Of a DNA stretch of 64,000 nt, positions 30,183 through 40,948 are shown piece by piece. A model generated the notes under the pieces. That model was given only the letters and a program-made list of their open reading frames with translations, was not told where the DNA came from and did no database searches. The position numbers and the translations under genes were made by a program. Numbering within the stretch: the first letter of the stretch is position 1; the number at the start of each line of letters is the position of its first letter. Origin of the DNA: Prochlorococcus sp. AG-436-K22 (GTDB lineage: Bacteria > Cyanobacteriota > Cyanobacteriia > PCC-6307 > Cyanobiaceae); contig QCPK01000004.1 in the NCBI GenBank assembly GCA_003212555.1, positions 1 to 64,000 on the forward strand, written 5' to 3'.

Positions 30183-31517
30183 TTGAGTCAGGATTTATTT
30201 TCTTTTTCTACTGATGAAGAGTTGCAGAAAAATGCTCCTCTAGCGGATAGATTGCGCCCAAGAACCATTGATGAATTTGTTGGTCAACACGCCATTCTGT
30301 CAAAAGGTCGATTGTTAAGACGAGCTATAGAGGCTGATCGAGTTGGAAATATTCTTTTACATGGCCCTCCGGGCGTTGGTAAAACAACACTGGCAAAAAT
30401 TATTGCCTCAAAGACTCGCTCGCACTTTAGTACCATTAATGCTGTTTTATCAGGTATTAAGGAAATTAGGAAAGAAGTTGATGATGCTCGTGAAAGATTA
30501 GGTAGATATGGGCTGCAAACGATTCTTTTTCTTGATGAGGTTCATCGTTTTAATAGTGCACAACAAGATGCATTGTTGCCATGGGTAGAAAATGGAACAT
30601 TTGTTTTGATTGGAGCAACTACAGAGAATCCCTTCTTTGAAGTTAATAAGGCCTTAGTAAGTCGTTCTAGAATTTTTCGCTTAATGCCAATAGAAGCTGG
30701 TGATTTACACAAACTTCTTCATCGAGCTTTGACCGATTCTAAACGAGGATTTGGTCGCAAAAATATTAATATGAACAAAGATGCAGCAAATCATCTAGTT
30801 AATGTAGCCAATGGAGATGCCAGATGTTTACTCAATGCGCTTGAATTAGCTGTTGAAACAACCTTGCCTGATGAGAAAGGTGTAATAGAGATTACCCTGC
30901 AAACTGCTGAAGAATCGATTCAACAGAGAGCTATCTTCTACGACAAACAAGGAGATGCTCATTTTGACACTATTAGTGCATTTATAAAATCTTTGCGAGG
31001 TTCCGATGCAGATGCATCATTGTTCTGGATGGCACGGATGTTGGAGGCAGGAGAAAATCCTAAATATATTTTCAGGAGAATGCTCATTGCCGCAGCCGAA
31101 GATGTTGGTTTAGCAGATCCACAAGCAATAGTTATTGTTCAGTCTTGTGCTGATGCATTTGATCGAGTGGGACAACCTGAAGGAATTTATTTTTTGTCTC
31201 AAGCTGCTCTATATTTGTCATGTGCTGAAAAAAGTAATAGTACGTCAGCCATCTTTGAAGCAAAACGGGCAGTGAGAGATTCACCAAAACAAGATGTACC
31301 TTCACATTTACGGGACTCGCATAGGGATTCTTCTCATTCAGGAGATGGAATTGGTTATCGTTACCCTCATGATTGTGCGAATAATTGGGTCAACCAGAAT
31401 TATTTACCTAATGAACTTTTGCAAAGGACTTTTTGGAAGCCAAGTTTAAATGGTTGGGAAAATTATAGGAGCAAAAAATTACGTGAATTAAAAAATAGCT
31501 TTGATGGAGATGAGTAA
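30183..31517 (+). CDS. rarA: Replication-associated recombination ATPase RarA (MgsA)
   Basis: LADRLRPRTIDEFVGQ, HGPPGVGKTTLAKII, FLDEVHRFNSAQQDALLPWVE. Confidence 0.93.
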   Translation: MSQDLFSFSTDEELQKNAPLADRLRPRTIDEFVGQHAILSKGRLLRRAIEADRVGNILLHGPPGVGKTTLAKIIASKTRSHFSTINAVLSGIKEIRKEVDDARERLGRYGLQTILFLDEVHRFNSAQQDALLPWVENGTFVLIGATTENPFFEVNKALVSRSRIFRLMPIEAGDLHKLLHRALTDSKRGFGRKNINMNKDAANHLVNVANGDARCLLNALELAVETTLPDEKGVIEITLQTAEESIQQRAIFYDKQGDAHFDTISAFIKSLRGSDADASLFWMARMLEAGENPKYIFRRMLIAAAEDVGLADPQAIVIVQSCADAFDRVGQPEGIYFLSQAALYLSCAEKSNSTSAIFEAKRAVRDSPKQDVPSHLRDSHRDSSHSGDGIGYRYPHDCANNWVNQNYLPNELLQRTFWKPSLNGWENYRSKKLRELKNSFDGDE

Positions 31518-31556
31518 ATCAATCATTAAAGGAAGGATAAAGTGAGTTATTTTTTC

Positions 31557-32198
31557 TTAATTTGAATAAATGATAATTTTATCTGTATCTACTAAATCGC
31601 TATAAGCAATCCCTATAATCCAACTTTGATAATGTTTGATGAATACATTCACTTTGCAGTTCAGTTTTTTATGAGATGCAATGTGCGATTCTTGATTAAT
31701 TTCCCAATGAGTGAAATCTTTTGATATTTGACCTCTTTGCCATTTAATGACTGCTTCTTTTAGGACCCAGTTCTCGAGTACTTTGGAGTTAAGCTTTGAT
31801 GCTGTTAATTGCTGTAAAAGTTGTAGTTCCTCTTTAGTAAAAAAACGATTAGCTAGTTGGCTAGAAGCCAATTTTCTATCGCTTCTTTCTAGATCTATTC
31901 CTATTTTCGCAGCTGACCAACCTATCAGAACAGCATCCTTGCAATGGCTAAAACTAATATATCCTAAATTATTGCCTAATTTAGGTGCTTTGCCAGGCAA
32001 AGCATCCAAAGGAATCTCAAGAGCATCAATCTTTAAAAATTTTGATAAAGCAAATCTTGCATACCCTCTGACAATTCTGTATTGATAAGCTCTTCTTGGC
32101 GGCAATAAGCTGGCGATTTTTTCTTCGTCAGGCGAAATTTTTTTTAGTGGAGAATCTATTGGAAATAGCCAAAGAGGAAGTAGTCTTGGGGTCTTCAT
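31557..32198 (-). CDS. 4'-phosphopantetheinyl transferase superfamily (Sfp/HetI-like)
   Basis: GYISFSHCKDAVLIGWSAAKIGIDLERSDRKL ... NWVLKEAVIKW. Confidence 0.85.
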   Translation of the reverse strand: MKTPRLLPLWLFPIDSPLKKISPDEEKIASLLPPRRAYQYRIVRGYARFALSKFLKIDALEIPLDALPGKAPKLGNNLGYISFSHCKDAVLIGWSAAKIGIDLERSDRKLASSQLANRFFTKEELQLLQQLTASKLNSKVLENWVLKEAVIKWQRGQISKDFTHWEINQESHIASHKKLNCKVNVFIKHYQSWIIGIAYSDLVDTDKIIIYSN

Positions 32199-32212
32199 TT
32201 CAATTAGGATTC

Positions 32213-32680
32213 ATGCCTCTTCAAATTGGAGAACAAGCGCCAGATTTTACGCTTCCAGATCAAGATGGAAATCTAATTAATCTTTCATCTTATAAAGGTC
32301 AAAGAGTAATTATATATTTTTATCCTAAAGATGATACTCCAGGGTGTACAAAAGAGGCTTGTAATTTTCGTGATCGTTGGAAGATTCTTCAGGATCACAA
32401 AATCAAAATATTTGGAATTAGTAAGGACACTGCAAATAAGCATTTGAAATTTATTAACAAATATCAGCTACCCTTTACTCTTCTTACTGATCTTGAACCT
32501 TGTCCGGTAGCGACTTTATATGAAAGCTATGGATTAAAAAAATTTATGGGTAAGGAGTATATGGGAATGAAGAGACAGACTTTTGTAATCGACCTTGAGG
32601 GTAAATTTGAACTTATTTATTTAAAAGTTAAAGCTGCAACTATGGCTGATCAGATTGTCGAAGATTTGGCTCTTTCTTGA
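32213..32680 (+). CDS. bcp: Thioredoxin-dependent peroxiredoxin, Bcp-type
   Basis: MPLQIGEQAPDFTLPDQDGN..., YFYPKDDTPGCTKEACNFRD. ATG at 32213 preferred over upstream in-frame start at 32096. Confidence 0.92.
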   Translation: MPLQIGEQAPDFTLPDQDGNLINLSSYKGQRVIIYFYPKDDTPGCTKEACNFRDRWKILQDHKIKIFGISKDTANKHLKFINKYQLPFTLLTDLEPCPVATLYESYGLKKFMGKEYMGMKRQTFVIDLEGKFELIYLKVKAATMADQIVEDLALS

Positions 32681-33386
32681 GCGATGCTTTAATTTTTACC
32701 ATTCCCTCTAAAACAAGATCTGGATAATGGTAAACATCCACTTCACGATCTTTTAGGTATGGGAAAAATATTGCGGAATCACCACCACATAACCACATAG
32801 GCGCACCTGCCTCTTTTTGGGCTTCCAAAAGAGTACTAAAAATAGATTGAAAACTTCCTCTTAGCATTGCCTCTTCTGTGGAAGAAGGGAATTTTGTTTT
32901 AGGTATATCGTTTCGAATAACAGGTTTAAGATTTTGTGATCCATTAGACATAGCTGATCTTTGCAGTTGCAACCCTGGTACTAATTGACCTCCTGCAAAC
33001 TCACCATTGGCTGTCATCAGTGTCAGACTAAGAATAGTTCCGGCGTCTGCAATGAGTAGCCCTTTGCTATGAAGATTTAGACTTTTAGCTGTTTGTAATG
33101 CAGCCCAACTACCTAAAGCTCTGTCAATGCCCAACCAACTCGGTAGATTTTTTAGTGGGATGTCTTCAAGAGAAATAGATTTTGATTGATCGAGTCTAAT
33201 TTCTAGGGGGATTGGCCCAACTGCAGCCCATCGCCACAAATTACTCTCTATCTCATTGAATTTGCTTATGTCTGGTGGAGTATGAATGAATAACCATCCA
33301 TCTTTTTTTTCTATTGCCCAATGCCAGCGAGTATTGCCAATTAACAGGCAGACTTTAGCCTTGCTCACTAAATGTATCTCCTTCAC
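32640..33386 (-). CDS. coaX: Type III pantothenate kinase (CoaX-like)
   Basis: VCLLIGNTRWHWAI, LLIADAGTILSLTLM, GGQLVPGLQLQRSAM, MWLCGGDS. Confidence 0.75.
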   Translation of the reverse strand: MKEIHLVSKAKVCLLIGNTRWHWAIEKKDGWLFIHTPPDISKFNEIESNLWRWAAVGPIPLEIRLDQSKSISLEDIPLKNLPSWLGIDRALGSWAALQTAKSLNLHSKGLLIADAGTILSLTLMTANGEFAGGQLVPGLQLQRSAMSNGSQNLKPVIRNDIPKTKFPSSTEEAMLRGSFQSIFSTLLEAQKEAGAPMWLCGGDSAIFFPYLKDREVDVYHYPDLVLEGMVKIKASLKKEPNLRQSDQP

Positions 33387-34134
33387 CGTTCTTTCCTAAA
33401 TGAATCCCACATTCTTGCTTTAAACCTCCGAAACGTGTCTTTCTACCCGTTACATCATCACTATCAGGTGCACTAGAATGCAAGTCGCCAACAGTAGAAT
33501 ATCCCTTTTCGAAAAGAGGATGTTGAGGAAGATTATTGCTTTTCATGTAATAGAAAATATCTTTCTTAGACCATTCAAGGATTGGTCTAAGTGACAAACG
33601 TTTTCTGATTGGGTCTAATAGACTCATTTCCTTTCTCGTATTTGTCTGTCCTCTTCTTACGCCACTTGCCCAGCAATGTATTTTAAGTTCGGTTAATGCT
33701 TTCTCTAAGGGGTCAACCTTACGAATTTGGTGATATTTTTCCAGATCTTCTAGAGAGTTATTTTTCCAAAGTTGCCCATATAACGCTTCCATTCTTGCAG
33801 GGGAAATATTGCTTTGAACAACGGTTATATTTAATTCAAGTTGCTGAGTAAGTGCATCAGCATATTTATATGTTTCTGGAGGTAAGTAGCCAGTATCTAC
33901 CCAAATCACGTTCACTTTTTTCTCATCATCTAACCTCTGAAGCATATGAAGTAAGACTGATGATTGAATTCCAAAACTTGTCGTCAATGCAAGATTTGAG
34001 CCAAATTGCTCTATTCCCCATTGCAAGCGCTTTTCAGGTGAAAGCGTTGCAAGATGATCACGGGCTTCTTTTAATGTGATGTTTAAAAGAGGACTTTCTT
34101 TCACGTTTTCATGATTAATGTCTTTATTATCCAT
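33355..34134 (-). CDS. cysH: Phosphoadenylyl-sulfate reductase
   Basis: TTSFGIQSSVLLHML, WVDTGYLPPETY, YSTVGDLHSS, ECGIHLG. Confidence 0.95.
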   Translation of the reverse strand: MDNKDINHENVKESPLLNITLKEARDHLATLSPEKRLQWGIEQFGSNLALTTSFGIQSSVLLHMLQRLDDEKKVNVIWVDTGYLPPETYKYADALTQQLELNITVVQSNISPARMEALYGQLWKNNSLEDLEKYHQIRKVDPLEKALTELKIHCWASGVRRGQTNTRKEMSLLDPIRKRLSLRPILEWSKKDIFYYMKSNNLPQHPLFEKGYSTVGDLHSSAPDSDDVTGRKTRFGGLKQECGIHLGKNGEGDTFSEQG

Positions 34135-34191
34135 TGTTGCTTTTCATTAGCCTGCTTTTAGTTTTCATTCATTATCTCAAGCATTGTTCAT

Positions 34192-35376
34192 ATGTCCTCA
34201 AAATCTTCAAAAAGTGGTTCTGTCGTTATCGTTGGCGGCGGCTTCGGAGGTTTGACCACAGCCCTTTCTTTAAGTAGTTGTAAAGAACGACCCTCCATTA
34301 TTTTAATTGAACCTCGACCTAGATTTGTTTTCTCACCATTTTTGTACGAATTGTTGAGTGAAGAATTGGAATCCTGGGAAGTTGCTCCTTCCTATAGAAG
34401 TTTATTAGCCTCCAAAGGGGTGGTTTTAATTAATGGGTCTGTGGAACATGTTGATTTAGAAGAAAAGCTTGTTATTACTTCATCTAAGGAAATAATTAAT
34501 TATGCGCAGCTTGTTATAAGTACTGGTTCTCAAATAGATGATCTTGGGGTTGATGGAGTAGATGATCATGCGTTGGTTTTTCACAAATATGAAGATGTTG
34601 GAATTGTTAAAAGCTTAATTAAAAGACTTAATATGAATGAACTATCACATAAAAATATAGTTGTTGTAGGCGGCGGCCCAGCAGGCGTTGAACTTGCTTG
34701 TAAGGTTGCGGACCTTTTAGAGGAAGATTACTCGGTTCATCTGATTGAGCTTCAAGATAGGGTCTTGAAAAATGGTAAATCCTTTAATCAAGAGCAGATC
34801 GAACAAGCTTTGCGCAAAAGGTCCGTTCGATTGCATTTAAATTCCCGTGTTTTGAGCATTGATGAACATTGTGTTCAAATACACAATGTTCTTGAAGATG
34901 CTGCAGAGCCTTATAGCTTGGGCTTTGCAGGCTTGATTTGGACTGCTGGGGTGAAACCATCTATTCCTATTGGCCTGCCAGACTCTCTTTTAAAAGATGG
35001 AAGGATTTTAATTAATTCTAAACAACAGCTAATTAGCCATGAAGATGTTTTTTCCATTGGAGATATAGCGTTAGATATTGATCAACCTCTTCCTCAGACA
35101 GCACAAGCTGCTATGCAACAGGGTGAGCATTTAGCGAAGAATTTAATTGCGTATAGGAAAGATAAAGAGTTGACTCCATTTCAATTCATGGATCGTGGGG
35201 AAATGCTGAGCATGGGAATTGGTGAGGCAACTATTACTGGGATGGGGCTCACAATTTCTGGTTCACTTGCTTTTAAGTTGAGACGGATGACTTATCTGTC
35301 GAAATTTCCAAATTTTGCCTTAAGCATTAAATCTGTTGGCTCTTGGTTGCTAAGTTATGGAAGGAAACCATTCTAG
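34192..35376 (+). CDS. Type II NAD(P)H dehydrogenase (NDH-2)
   Basis: VVIVGGGFGGLTTALSL, VVVGGGPAGVELACKVADLL, FSIGDIALDIDQPLPQTAQAAMQQG. Confidence 0.88.
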   Translation: MSSKSSKSGSVVIVGGGFGGLTTALSLSSCKERPSIILIEPRPRFVFSPFLYELLSEELESWEVAPSYRSLLASKGVVLINGSVEHVDLEEKLVITSSKEIINYAQLVISTGSQIDDLGVDGVDDHALVFHKYEDVGIVKSLIKRLNMNELSHKNIVVVGGGPAGVELACKVADLLEEDYSVHLIELQDRVLKNGKSFNQEQIEQALRKRSVRLHLNSRVLSIDEHCVQIHNVLEDAAEPYSLGFAGLIWTAGVKPSIPIGLPDSLLKDGRILINSKQQLISHEDVFSIGDIALDIDQPLPQTAQAAMQQGEHLAKNLIAYRKDKELTPFQFMDRGEMLSMGIGEATITGMGLTISGSLAFKLRRMTYLSKFPNFALSIKSVGSWLLSYGRKPF

Positions 35377-35464
35377 ATGTATATGACGTAGTAAAACTTA
35401 GTTATTGTCTTAGCAGACAAAGAAAGAGCTTATTTAATTATGAGTAAAAAACAATTATAAAAAT

Positions 35465-37300
35465 ATGAATGAATTACAAGCTGTTTTAGAGAATCCTCAG
35501 GCACTCATCACATTAGGTGTTTTATTGTTAGCGATAATGCTTTTTATTAGTGGAGTGCTTGCTCCAGAGTTAACTGGACTGTTGAGTGTTTCATTATTAA
35601 TGGCAACAGGTGTTCTTGACCCTCAAAGAGCTTTAGCAGGATTTGGGAGCCCAGCTCTTATAACTTTAATGGGTTTATTTGCAGTTTCAGCAGCTTTGTT
35701 TAAAAGTGGGGCTTTAGATCGCTTAAGAGAATTAATAGCTTTCGAAAGTATTAATACACCTCGTCGATTGATTGGGATTTTAGGATTCGTTGTCGCCCCA
35801 ATTTCTGGAATTGTTCCCAATACGCCTGTTGTTGCTTCTTTGTTACCTGTTATTGAAGCTTGGTGTGCCAAACGCAACGTTTCGCCATCTCGGGTATTAT
35901 TACCTCTTTCTTTTGCAACTTTATTAGGCGGAACACTTACTCTGTTAGGTAGTTCAGTGAACTTACTTGTTAGTGATATTAGTGCACAGCTTGGATATGG
36001 CTCTTTAGAACTGTTTAGCTTTACTGCAATTGGAGTGCCTATATGGCTTATTGGAACTGCATACTTGCTATTAGCTCCTCAATCTCTATTGCCTGATCGA
36101 GGAAGAGAGAAGGGTGATTTTGGTAGTAAACCTGAGCAGTCTGGCTACTTTACTGAGATTACAATTCCTATTGATTCGGATCTTGTAGGACAATCTCTCC
36201 ATAATAGTCGACTCCAACGTCGCTTTGATGTTGATGTGCTTGAGCTACAAAGAGGGAAAGAGAGACTGTTGCCTCCACTTGCAGATCGTACTATTGAGCC
36301 TGGAGATAGATTGTTGCTACGGGTTACTCGTTCAGATCTCCTTCGCCTTCAACAAGAACATACAGTTCAATTAGCAAGACGAAGTTTTAACAATGATTCA
36401 ATAAAGCCCTTTGAATGGGTTGGTGTAGAAGGACAAAAGACAGTGGAAGTTCTCCTCCCTTCAGGCTCAACTCTTGCTGGTGCAAGCCTGAGAGAATTAA
36501 GGTTTAGACAACGACATAATGCCACTGTGTTAGCCCTTAGGCGTGGACAGCAAACTGTTCAGGAAAGATTGGGTCAGGCCATTTTGCATGAAGGTGATGT
36601 TTTGCTTTTGCAGGCTCCTATTGATTCAATTCGTGGTCTTCAAGCAAGTAATGATTTACTTGTACTTGATCAACTGGAAAATGACCTCCCAACAGTCAAG
36701 CGTAAACCAATTGCAATTGCAATTGCAATTGCAATGATCCTATTGCCAACTTTTACTGCCTTGCCCTTAGTTGCATCAGTCTTAATCGCTGTAGTTGCAA
36801 TGGTCATGGGTGGTTGTATTCGGCCTGCTGAAGTGCAAAGATCCATTCGCCTTGACGTCATCCTTTTATTAGGCTCTTTGTCTAGTTTCAGTGTTGCAAT
36901 GCAATCTACTGGTCTTGCTGATGCCTTTGCAGGAGGTCTTGAATACTGGTTGGAGGGATTGTCTACATATTCTTCGCTGTTAGTTATCTTTCTGTCGACA
37001 ACTCTTTGCACTCAATTGATTAGTAATGCTGCATCTGTTGCTCTCTTGGCTCCGGTTGCCATTCAACTTGCAGGAACCCTTGGTCTTCCACCATCTGCTC
37101 TTTTGATGACTGTTTTGTTTGGCGCAAGCCAGTCCTTTCTTACACCCATGGGTTACCAGACGAATCTGATGGTTTTTGGACCTGGTCGCTATCGCTTCCT
37201 TGATGTCACTAGATATGGCGCAGGATTGACATTATTAATGACTCTCACTGTACCTTTGTTAATTCTTTGGCAATATCAAGATATTTCAATTAGACCGTGA
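35465..37300 (+). CDS. SLC13/ArsB-NhaD-like anion or sodium symporter with two internal TrkA-C (RCK_C) domains
   Basis: PNTPVVASLLPVIEAW, two RCK_C repeats (DRTIEPGDRLLLRVTRSDL; QAILHEGDVLLLQAPIDSI), SNAASVALLAPVAIQLA. Confidence 0.85.
   Translation: MNELQAVLENPQALITLGVLLLAIMLFISGVLAPELTGLLSVSLLMATGVLDPQRALAGFGSPALITLMGLFAVSAALFKSGALDRLRELIAFESINTPRRLIGILGFVVAPISGIVPNTPVVASLLPVIEAWCAKRNVSPSRVLLPLSFATLLGGTLTLLGSSVNLLVSDISAQLGYGSLELFSFTAIGVPIWLIGTAYLLLAPQSLLPDRGREKGDFGSKPEQSGYFTEITIPIDSDLVGQSLHNSRLQRRFDVDVLELQRGKERLLPPLADRTIEPGDRLLLRVTRSDLLRLQQEHTVQLARRSFNNDSIKPFEWVGVEGQKTVEVLLPSGSTLAGASLRELRFRQRHNATVLALRRGQQTVQERLGQAILHEGDVLLLQAPIDSIRGLQASNDLLVLDQLENDLPTVKRKPIAIAIAIAMILLPTFTALPLVASVLIAVVAMVMGGCIRPAEVQRSIRLDVILLLGSLSSFSVAMQSTGLADAFAGGLEYWLEGLSTYSSLLVIFLSTTLCTQLISNAASVALLAPVAIQLAGTLGLPPSALLMTVLFGASQSFLTPMGYQTNLMVFGPGRYRFLDVTRYGAGLTLLMTLTVPLLILWQYQDISIRP
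36708..36735 (+). repeat. In-frame hexanucleotide tandem repeat (CAATTG)4.7
   Basis: CAATTGCAATTGCAATTGCAATTGCAAT encoding (Ile-Ala)n in a TM helix. Confidence 0.95.
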
Positions 37301-37341
37301 ATTATTAACATTAATTTTAATTTTCCAATAGTAATTAAGCA

Positions 37342-38745
37342 GTGTCTTCTTCTAAACCAGTCAAATTAAAACTTGCTTGGTACCGACGGTTAACAGTTCC
37401 ACAATTTACTGTTTTGACTGGCTTGCTAGTTATCTTCCTTGGAACAATTTTTCTCTCTACTCCCTTTTGTTCTTCGAGTAAAGTGGGAATCTGGGAATCT
37501 TTTTTTACAGCTACATCTGCTGTCACAGTTACAGGTTTAACGATAATTGATGTTGGGAAGGATTTGACTTTTTTGGGTCAAGTCCTCTTGTCAATAATGC
37601 TTATTATTGGGGGTCTAGGGCTAATGGCTATAACAACTTTTCTACAGGGTTTTGTTGTCAGTGGAACAGAGTTGAGGTGCCGATTAGACCGTGGTAAAAC
37701 TCTTGATGAGTTTGGAGTTGGCGGAGTAGGACGAACTTTTCGAGGTATTCTTTTAACTGCTGCTGTCTTAATTTTCTTAGGAGCGGTTGTTCTTTTCTAT
37801 TTTGGATTTACTGATATAGCGAATTTACAAGAAAGAATATGGGCATCTATATTTCACAGCATTTCTGCATATAACAATGCTGGTTTTGCCTTATGGTCTG
37901 AAAGTTTGCAAAATTATCAGAATAATGGAGTAGTTAATGTTGTAATAATTGCTCTAATTTTGCTAGGTGGCTTGGGTTGGAGAGTGACAAGTGATTTGTG
38001 GGCTAATAGAAAAAACTTAACTTTTCGAAGATTAAGTCTCCATACACGTTTGGTTATTAGAACCTCTTTCTTTTTACTTTGCTTAGGAACTTTTGGATTG
38101 CTTTTGACCGAGTTCATAGAACAAGGGCCTTTCTTTCTAAGTATTGATTGGAATCAGAGACTTTTAATTGCTTTTTTTGAATCTGTGAGTGCTAGAACTG
38201 CTGGTTTTACTAATATGCCAATGTCGATAGAAAGCATTTCGGATTCAGGGCTTCTGCTTTTAATGACTTTAATGTTTATTGGAGCCAGTCCAGGAGGCAC
38301 AGGAGGAGGCATAAAAACGACCACTGTTGCTGCACTTATGGCTGCAACTAGATCCACTTTGCGAGGTGAAGAAACGGTAGTCATTCGCCATCGTCAAATT
38401 TCTGACAAGGTTGTTTTGAAAGCTGTTGGGATTACTGTTGGATCGTTATTATTTATTCTTTTGATGGCTTTATTTATAACTATGAGTAGTAATTTTGGTT
38501 CCCAGCAACACTTTTCATTTTTGGAAATTTTATTTACATGTATTTCTGCTTTTGCAACTGTAGGGTTTGATATTGGGGTTACTCAGAATTTAAATACGTT
38601 TGGACAATTGATTTTGATAGTGGGAATGTTTGTGGGAAGATTAGGAATACTCTTGTTGCTAAGTGCGATCTGGCAGCTTTTGAATAAAGACAGGATTCAA
38701 CGTCAGAACCGTATTGGCTATCCACGAGAGGATCTTTATGTTTGA
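37342..38745 (+). CDS. TrkH/KtrB family K+ transporter membrane subunit
   Basis: FTATSAVTVTGLTIID, ISAYNNAGFALW, GASPGGTGGGIKTTT, ISAFATVGFDIGVT selectivity-loop motifs. Confidence 0.92.
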   Translation: MSSSKPVKLKLAWYRRLTVPQFTVLTGLLVIFLGTIFLSTPFCSSSKVGIWESFFTATSAVTVTGLTIIDVGKDLTFLGQVLLSIMLIIGGLGLMAITTFLQGFVVSGTELRCRLDRGKTLDEFGVGGVGRTFRGILLTAAVLIFLGAVVLFYFGFTDIANLQERIWASIFHSISAYNNAGFALWSESLQNYQNNGVVNVVIIALILLGGLGWRVTSDLWANRKNLTFRRLSLHTRLVIRTSFFLLCLGTFGLLLTEFIEQGPFFLSIDWNQRLLIAFFESVSARTAGFTNMPMSIESISDSGLLLLMTLMFIGASPGGTGGGIKTTTVAALMAATRSTLRGEETVVIRHRQISDKVVLKAVGITVGSLLFILLMALFITMSSNFGSQQHFSFLEILFTCISAFATVGFDIGVTQNLNTFGQLILIVGMFVGRLGILLLLSAIWQLLNKDRIQRQNRIGYPREDLYV

Positions 38746-38768
38746 ATTCTTTTGTTGGAGGCAAGTCT

Positions 38769-39473
38769 ATGAATGAATGGTGGCGATGGTTGCCTCGAAA
38801 GGATGCAGACTCTTTGGGATTTGCCGTAGTAGGCATTGGTCGATTTGGTACTGCAGTTTGCAGGGAGTTGATTCGGAATGGCGCGGATGTGCTTGCTGTA
38901 GATTCTTCTGAAAGAGCCATTGAAGAATTACGTCAGCTGGAACCATCCATCGAAGCAAGAGTAGTTGATTCAACGGATGAGGAATCTATGAAGGAAGCAG
39001 GTGTGTTTGAAATGGGAACTGTTGTTGTTGGTATTAGTAAGCCAATAGAGGCAAGTATTACAACTACTCTTATTGCAAAGGATAGTGAAGGAAGTCGAGT
39101 AAGCCACGTTATTGCAAGAGCCACTAGTGATTTACATGAAAGGATGTTAACGAGAGTCGGTGCAGATAGAGTTGTTTTTCCTTCAAGAATGCAAGGTGAG
39201 CGATTGGGCTTAGAATTAGTGAGACCAAATCTGATAGAGAGATTAGAGTTAGATGATCGAACGGGAATTGATGAAATTAAAGTTCCTGAAGTTTTTATTG
39301 GTCGATCTTTAAGAGATCTAAATCTTAGAAAGAATTATTTGGTCAATGTTTTAGCAGCTGGACCTTCGGGTCATCTTATAATTAACCCTCCAGCAAAATA
39401 TATTTTGAATCAAGATCATGTTTTGGTTGTTATGGGATTGATGGAAGATCTTCAAAAATTACCTCAAGTTTGA
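38769..39473 (+). CDS. TrkA/KtrA family K+ uptake regulatory subunit (RCK_N + RCK_C)
   Basis: FAVVGIGRFGTAVCRELIRNGADVLAVDSSERAIEEL; ATG at 38769 preferred. Confidence 0.92.
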   Translation: MNEWWRWLPRKDADSLGFAVVGIGRFGTAVCRELIRNGADVLAVDSSERAIEELRQLEPSIEARVVDSTDEESMKEAGVFEMGTVVVGISKPIEASITTTLIAKDSEGSRVSHVIARATSDLHERMLTRVGADRVVFPSRMQGERLGLELVRPNLIERLELDDRTGIDEIKVPEVFIGRSLRDLNLRKNYLVNVLAAGPSGHLIINPPAKYILNQDHVLVVMGLMEDLQKLPQV

Positions 39474-40613
39474 ATGTATGTTTTGGGTTTGATGAGTGGC
39501 ACAAGTGCGGATGGTGTTGATGCTGCACTAGTTAACTTTCAAGGCAATTTCGATAAACCCAAATGGAATCTGATTAATTCGGCTTCAATTTCATATCCTT
39601 TTTCTTTGCAGACAAAAATCATTGCTATTCAGCAAGGAATGAAAGTTTCTGCTTCTGAGTGGAGCGCACTTTCGGAAGAAATTACTGAGATTTATTCAAT
39701 TGCCGCAAGAAGTTGTGATCCAACTGGTCTGGCTAAAATTGCAGGATGTCATGGACAAACAGTTTTTTATAGACCCCCTGAAAAACCTTACTTAAGAGGT
39801 GCGAGTTGGCAGCTCGTTCAAGCTCCTTTACTTGCAGTGCTTTTAGAGAGGACTGTTATTTATGATTTTAGAGCTAAAGACTTGGCATTAGGAGGACAAG
39901 GAGCTCCTTTGTCCCCTTTATTAGATTCTGCCTTAATAGGAGGGGGCACTGGCTGGAGAGCGGTCTTAAACCTCGGGGGTATTGCAAATCTTTCTTTAAT
40001 TCCTCCACTAAAAGGCCCTGATCGTCATCTGGATGTCATGGGATGGGATTGTGGTCCTGCGAATAGTCTTATAGATCTAGCTGTTAATAAGGTTACTAAT
40101 GGCCAATTAAATTTTGATTGTGATGGATTACTTGCTTCAAAGGGTGTGCCTGATCTTAAAATTATAGAAGACTGGCTTAAGGAAGATTTTTTTCAATTAC
40201 TTCCGCCAAAGTCTACTGGAAGAGAATTTTTTGGATTAGAAGATCTAGTAAAACGATTGTCGGAGGTTAATTCTGATAATCCTAAAGATATAATTGCAAC
40301 AATGACCTGTTTTACGGCTTCTATTGTTGCTCAAGATCTACAAAATCTATATAGAAATTTGGGTATTAAGCCCGTTGAATTGTTTGTTGCTGGGGGAGGT
40401 AGTAAAAACAACTTTCTAATGGAAGAAATTCAAGCGAGATGTATGGGAATTCAAGTTTTGAAAACGGATGCAGTTGGGATCCCAGTGCAAATTAGGGAGT
40501 CAATTGGATTTGCATTGTTGGCTTGGTGGAACATCTGTAAGAAACCTTATAGTCATTCCATTACTAATGCGGAGCGCCCTTCGGTTTTAGGAGTGGAAGT
40601 CAATTATGAGTAA
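39474..40613 (+). CDS. anmK: Anhydro-N-acetylmuramic acid kinase
   Basis: [70 protein letters not shown]. Confidence 0.95.
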   Translation: MYVLGLMSGTSADGVDAALVNFQGNFDKPKWNLINSASISYPFSLQTKIIAIQQGMKVSASEWSALSEEITEIYSIAARSCDPTGLAKIAGCHGQTVFYRPPEKPYLRGASWQLVQAPLLAVLLERTVIYDFRAKDLALGGQGAPLSPLLDSALIGGGTGWRAVLNLGGIANLSLIPPLKGPDRHLDVMGWDCGPANSLIDLAVNKVTNGQLNFDCDGLLASKGVPDLKIIEDWLKEDFFQLLPPKSTGREFFGLEDLVKRLSEVNSDNPKDIIATMTCFTASIVAQDLQNLYRNLGIKPVELFVAGGGSKNNFLMEEIQARCMGIQVLKTDAVGIPVQIRESIGFALLAWWNICKKPYSHSITNAERPSVLGVEVNYE

Positions 40614-40620
40614 CCAATTT

Positions 40621-40920
40621 TTATGGTCTATAAAATTTAATTCTGCGTGGAGCACCTCTTAGGCGTCTTGCCTGCTGTTCTTCTAAAGATGACCTGAATT
40701 GATCGGTAGTTGAAATATCGCCAATTTTATTATTTTTGGAATGTTGCTCGGATTCCAAGTGATTGACTCCTTTTTGAATGAGAACCTTTGCCATATTACT
40801 TACTGTTCTTGACTCCCTTTCGGCTAAGACCGTTAGCCGATCGCATAGCTCTTCTGGTAGTACAACTTGTATTCTGGGAGATTTTGGCTTTCCGTTGGAA
40901 GAGTTTTGCCGGGTAGCCAT
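40621..40920 (-). CDS. Ribbon-helix-helix (CopG/Arc-like) DNA-binding protein
   Basis: RIQVVLPEELCDRLTVLAERESRTVSNMAKVLIQKGVNHL. Confidence 0.75.
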   Translation of the reverse strand: MATRQNSSNGKPKSPRIQVVLPEELCDRLTVLAERESRTVSNMAKVLIQKGVNHLESEQHSKNNKIGDISTTDQFRSSLEEQQARRLRGAPRRIKFYRP

Positions 40921-40948
40921 GATACAAACAATGTAACCGGTATTAATT

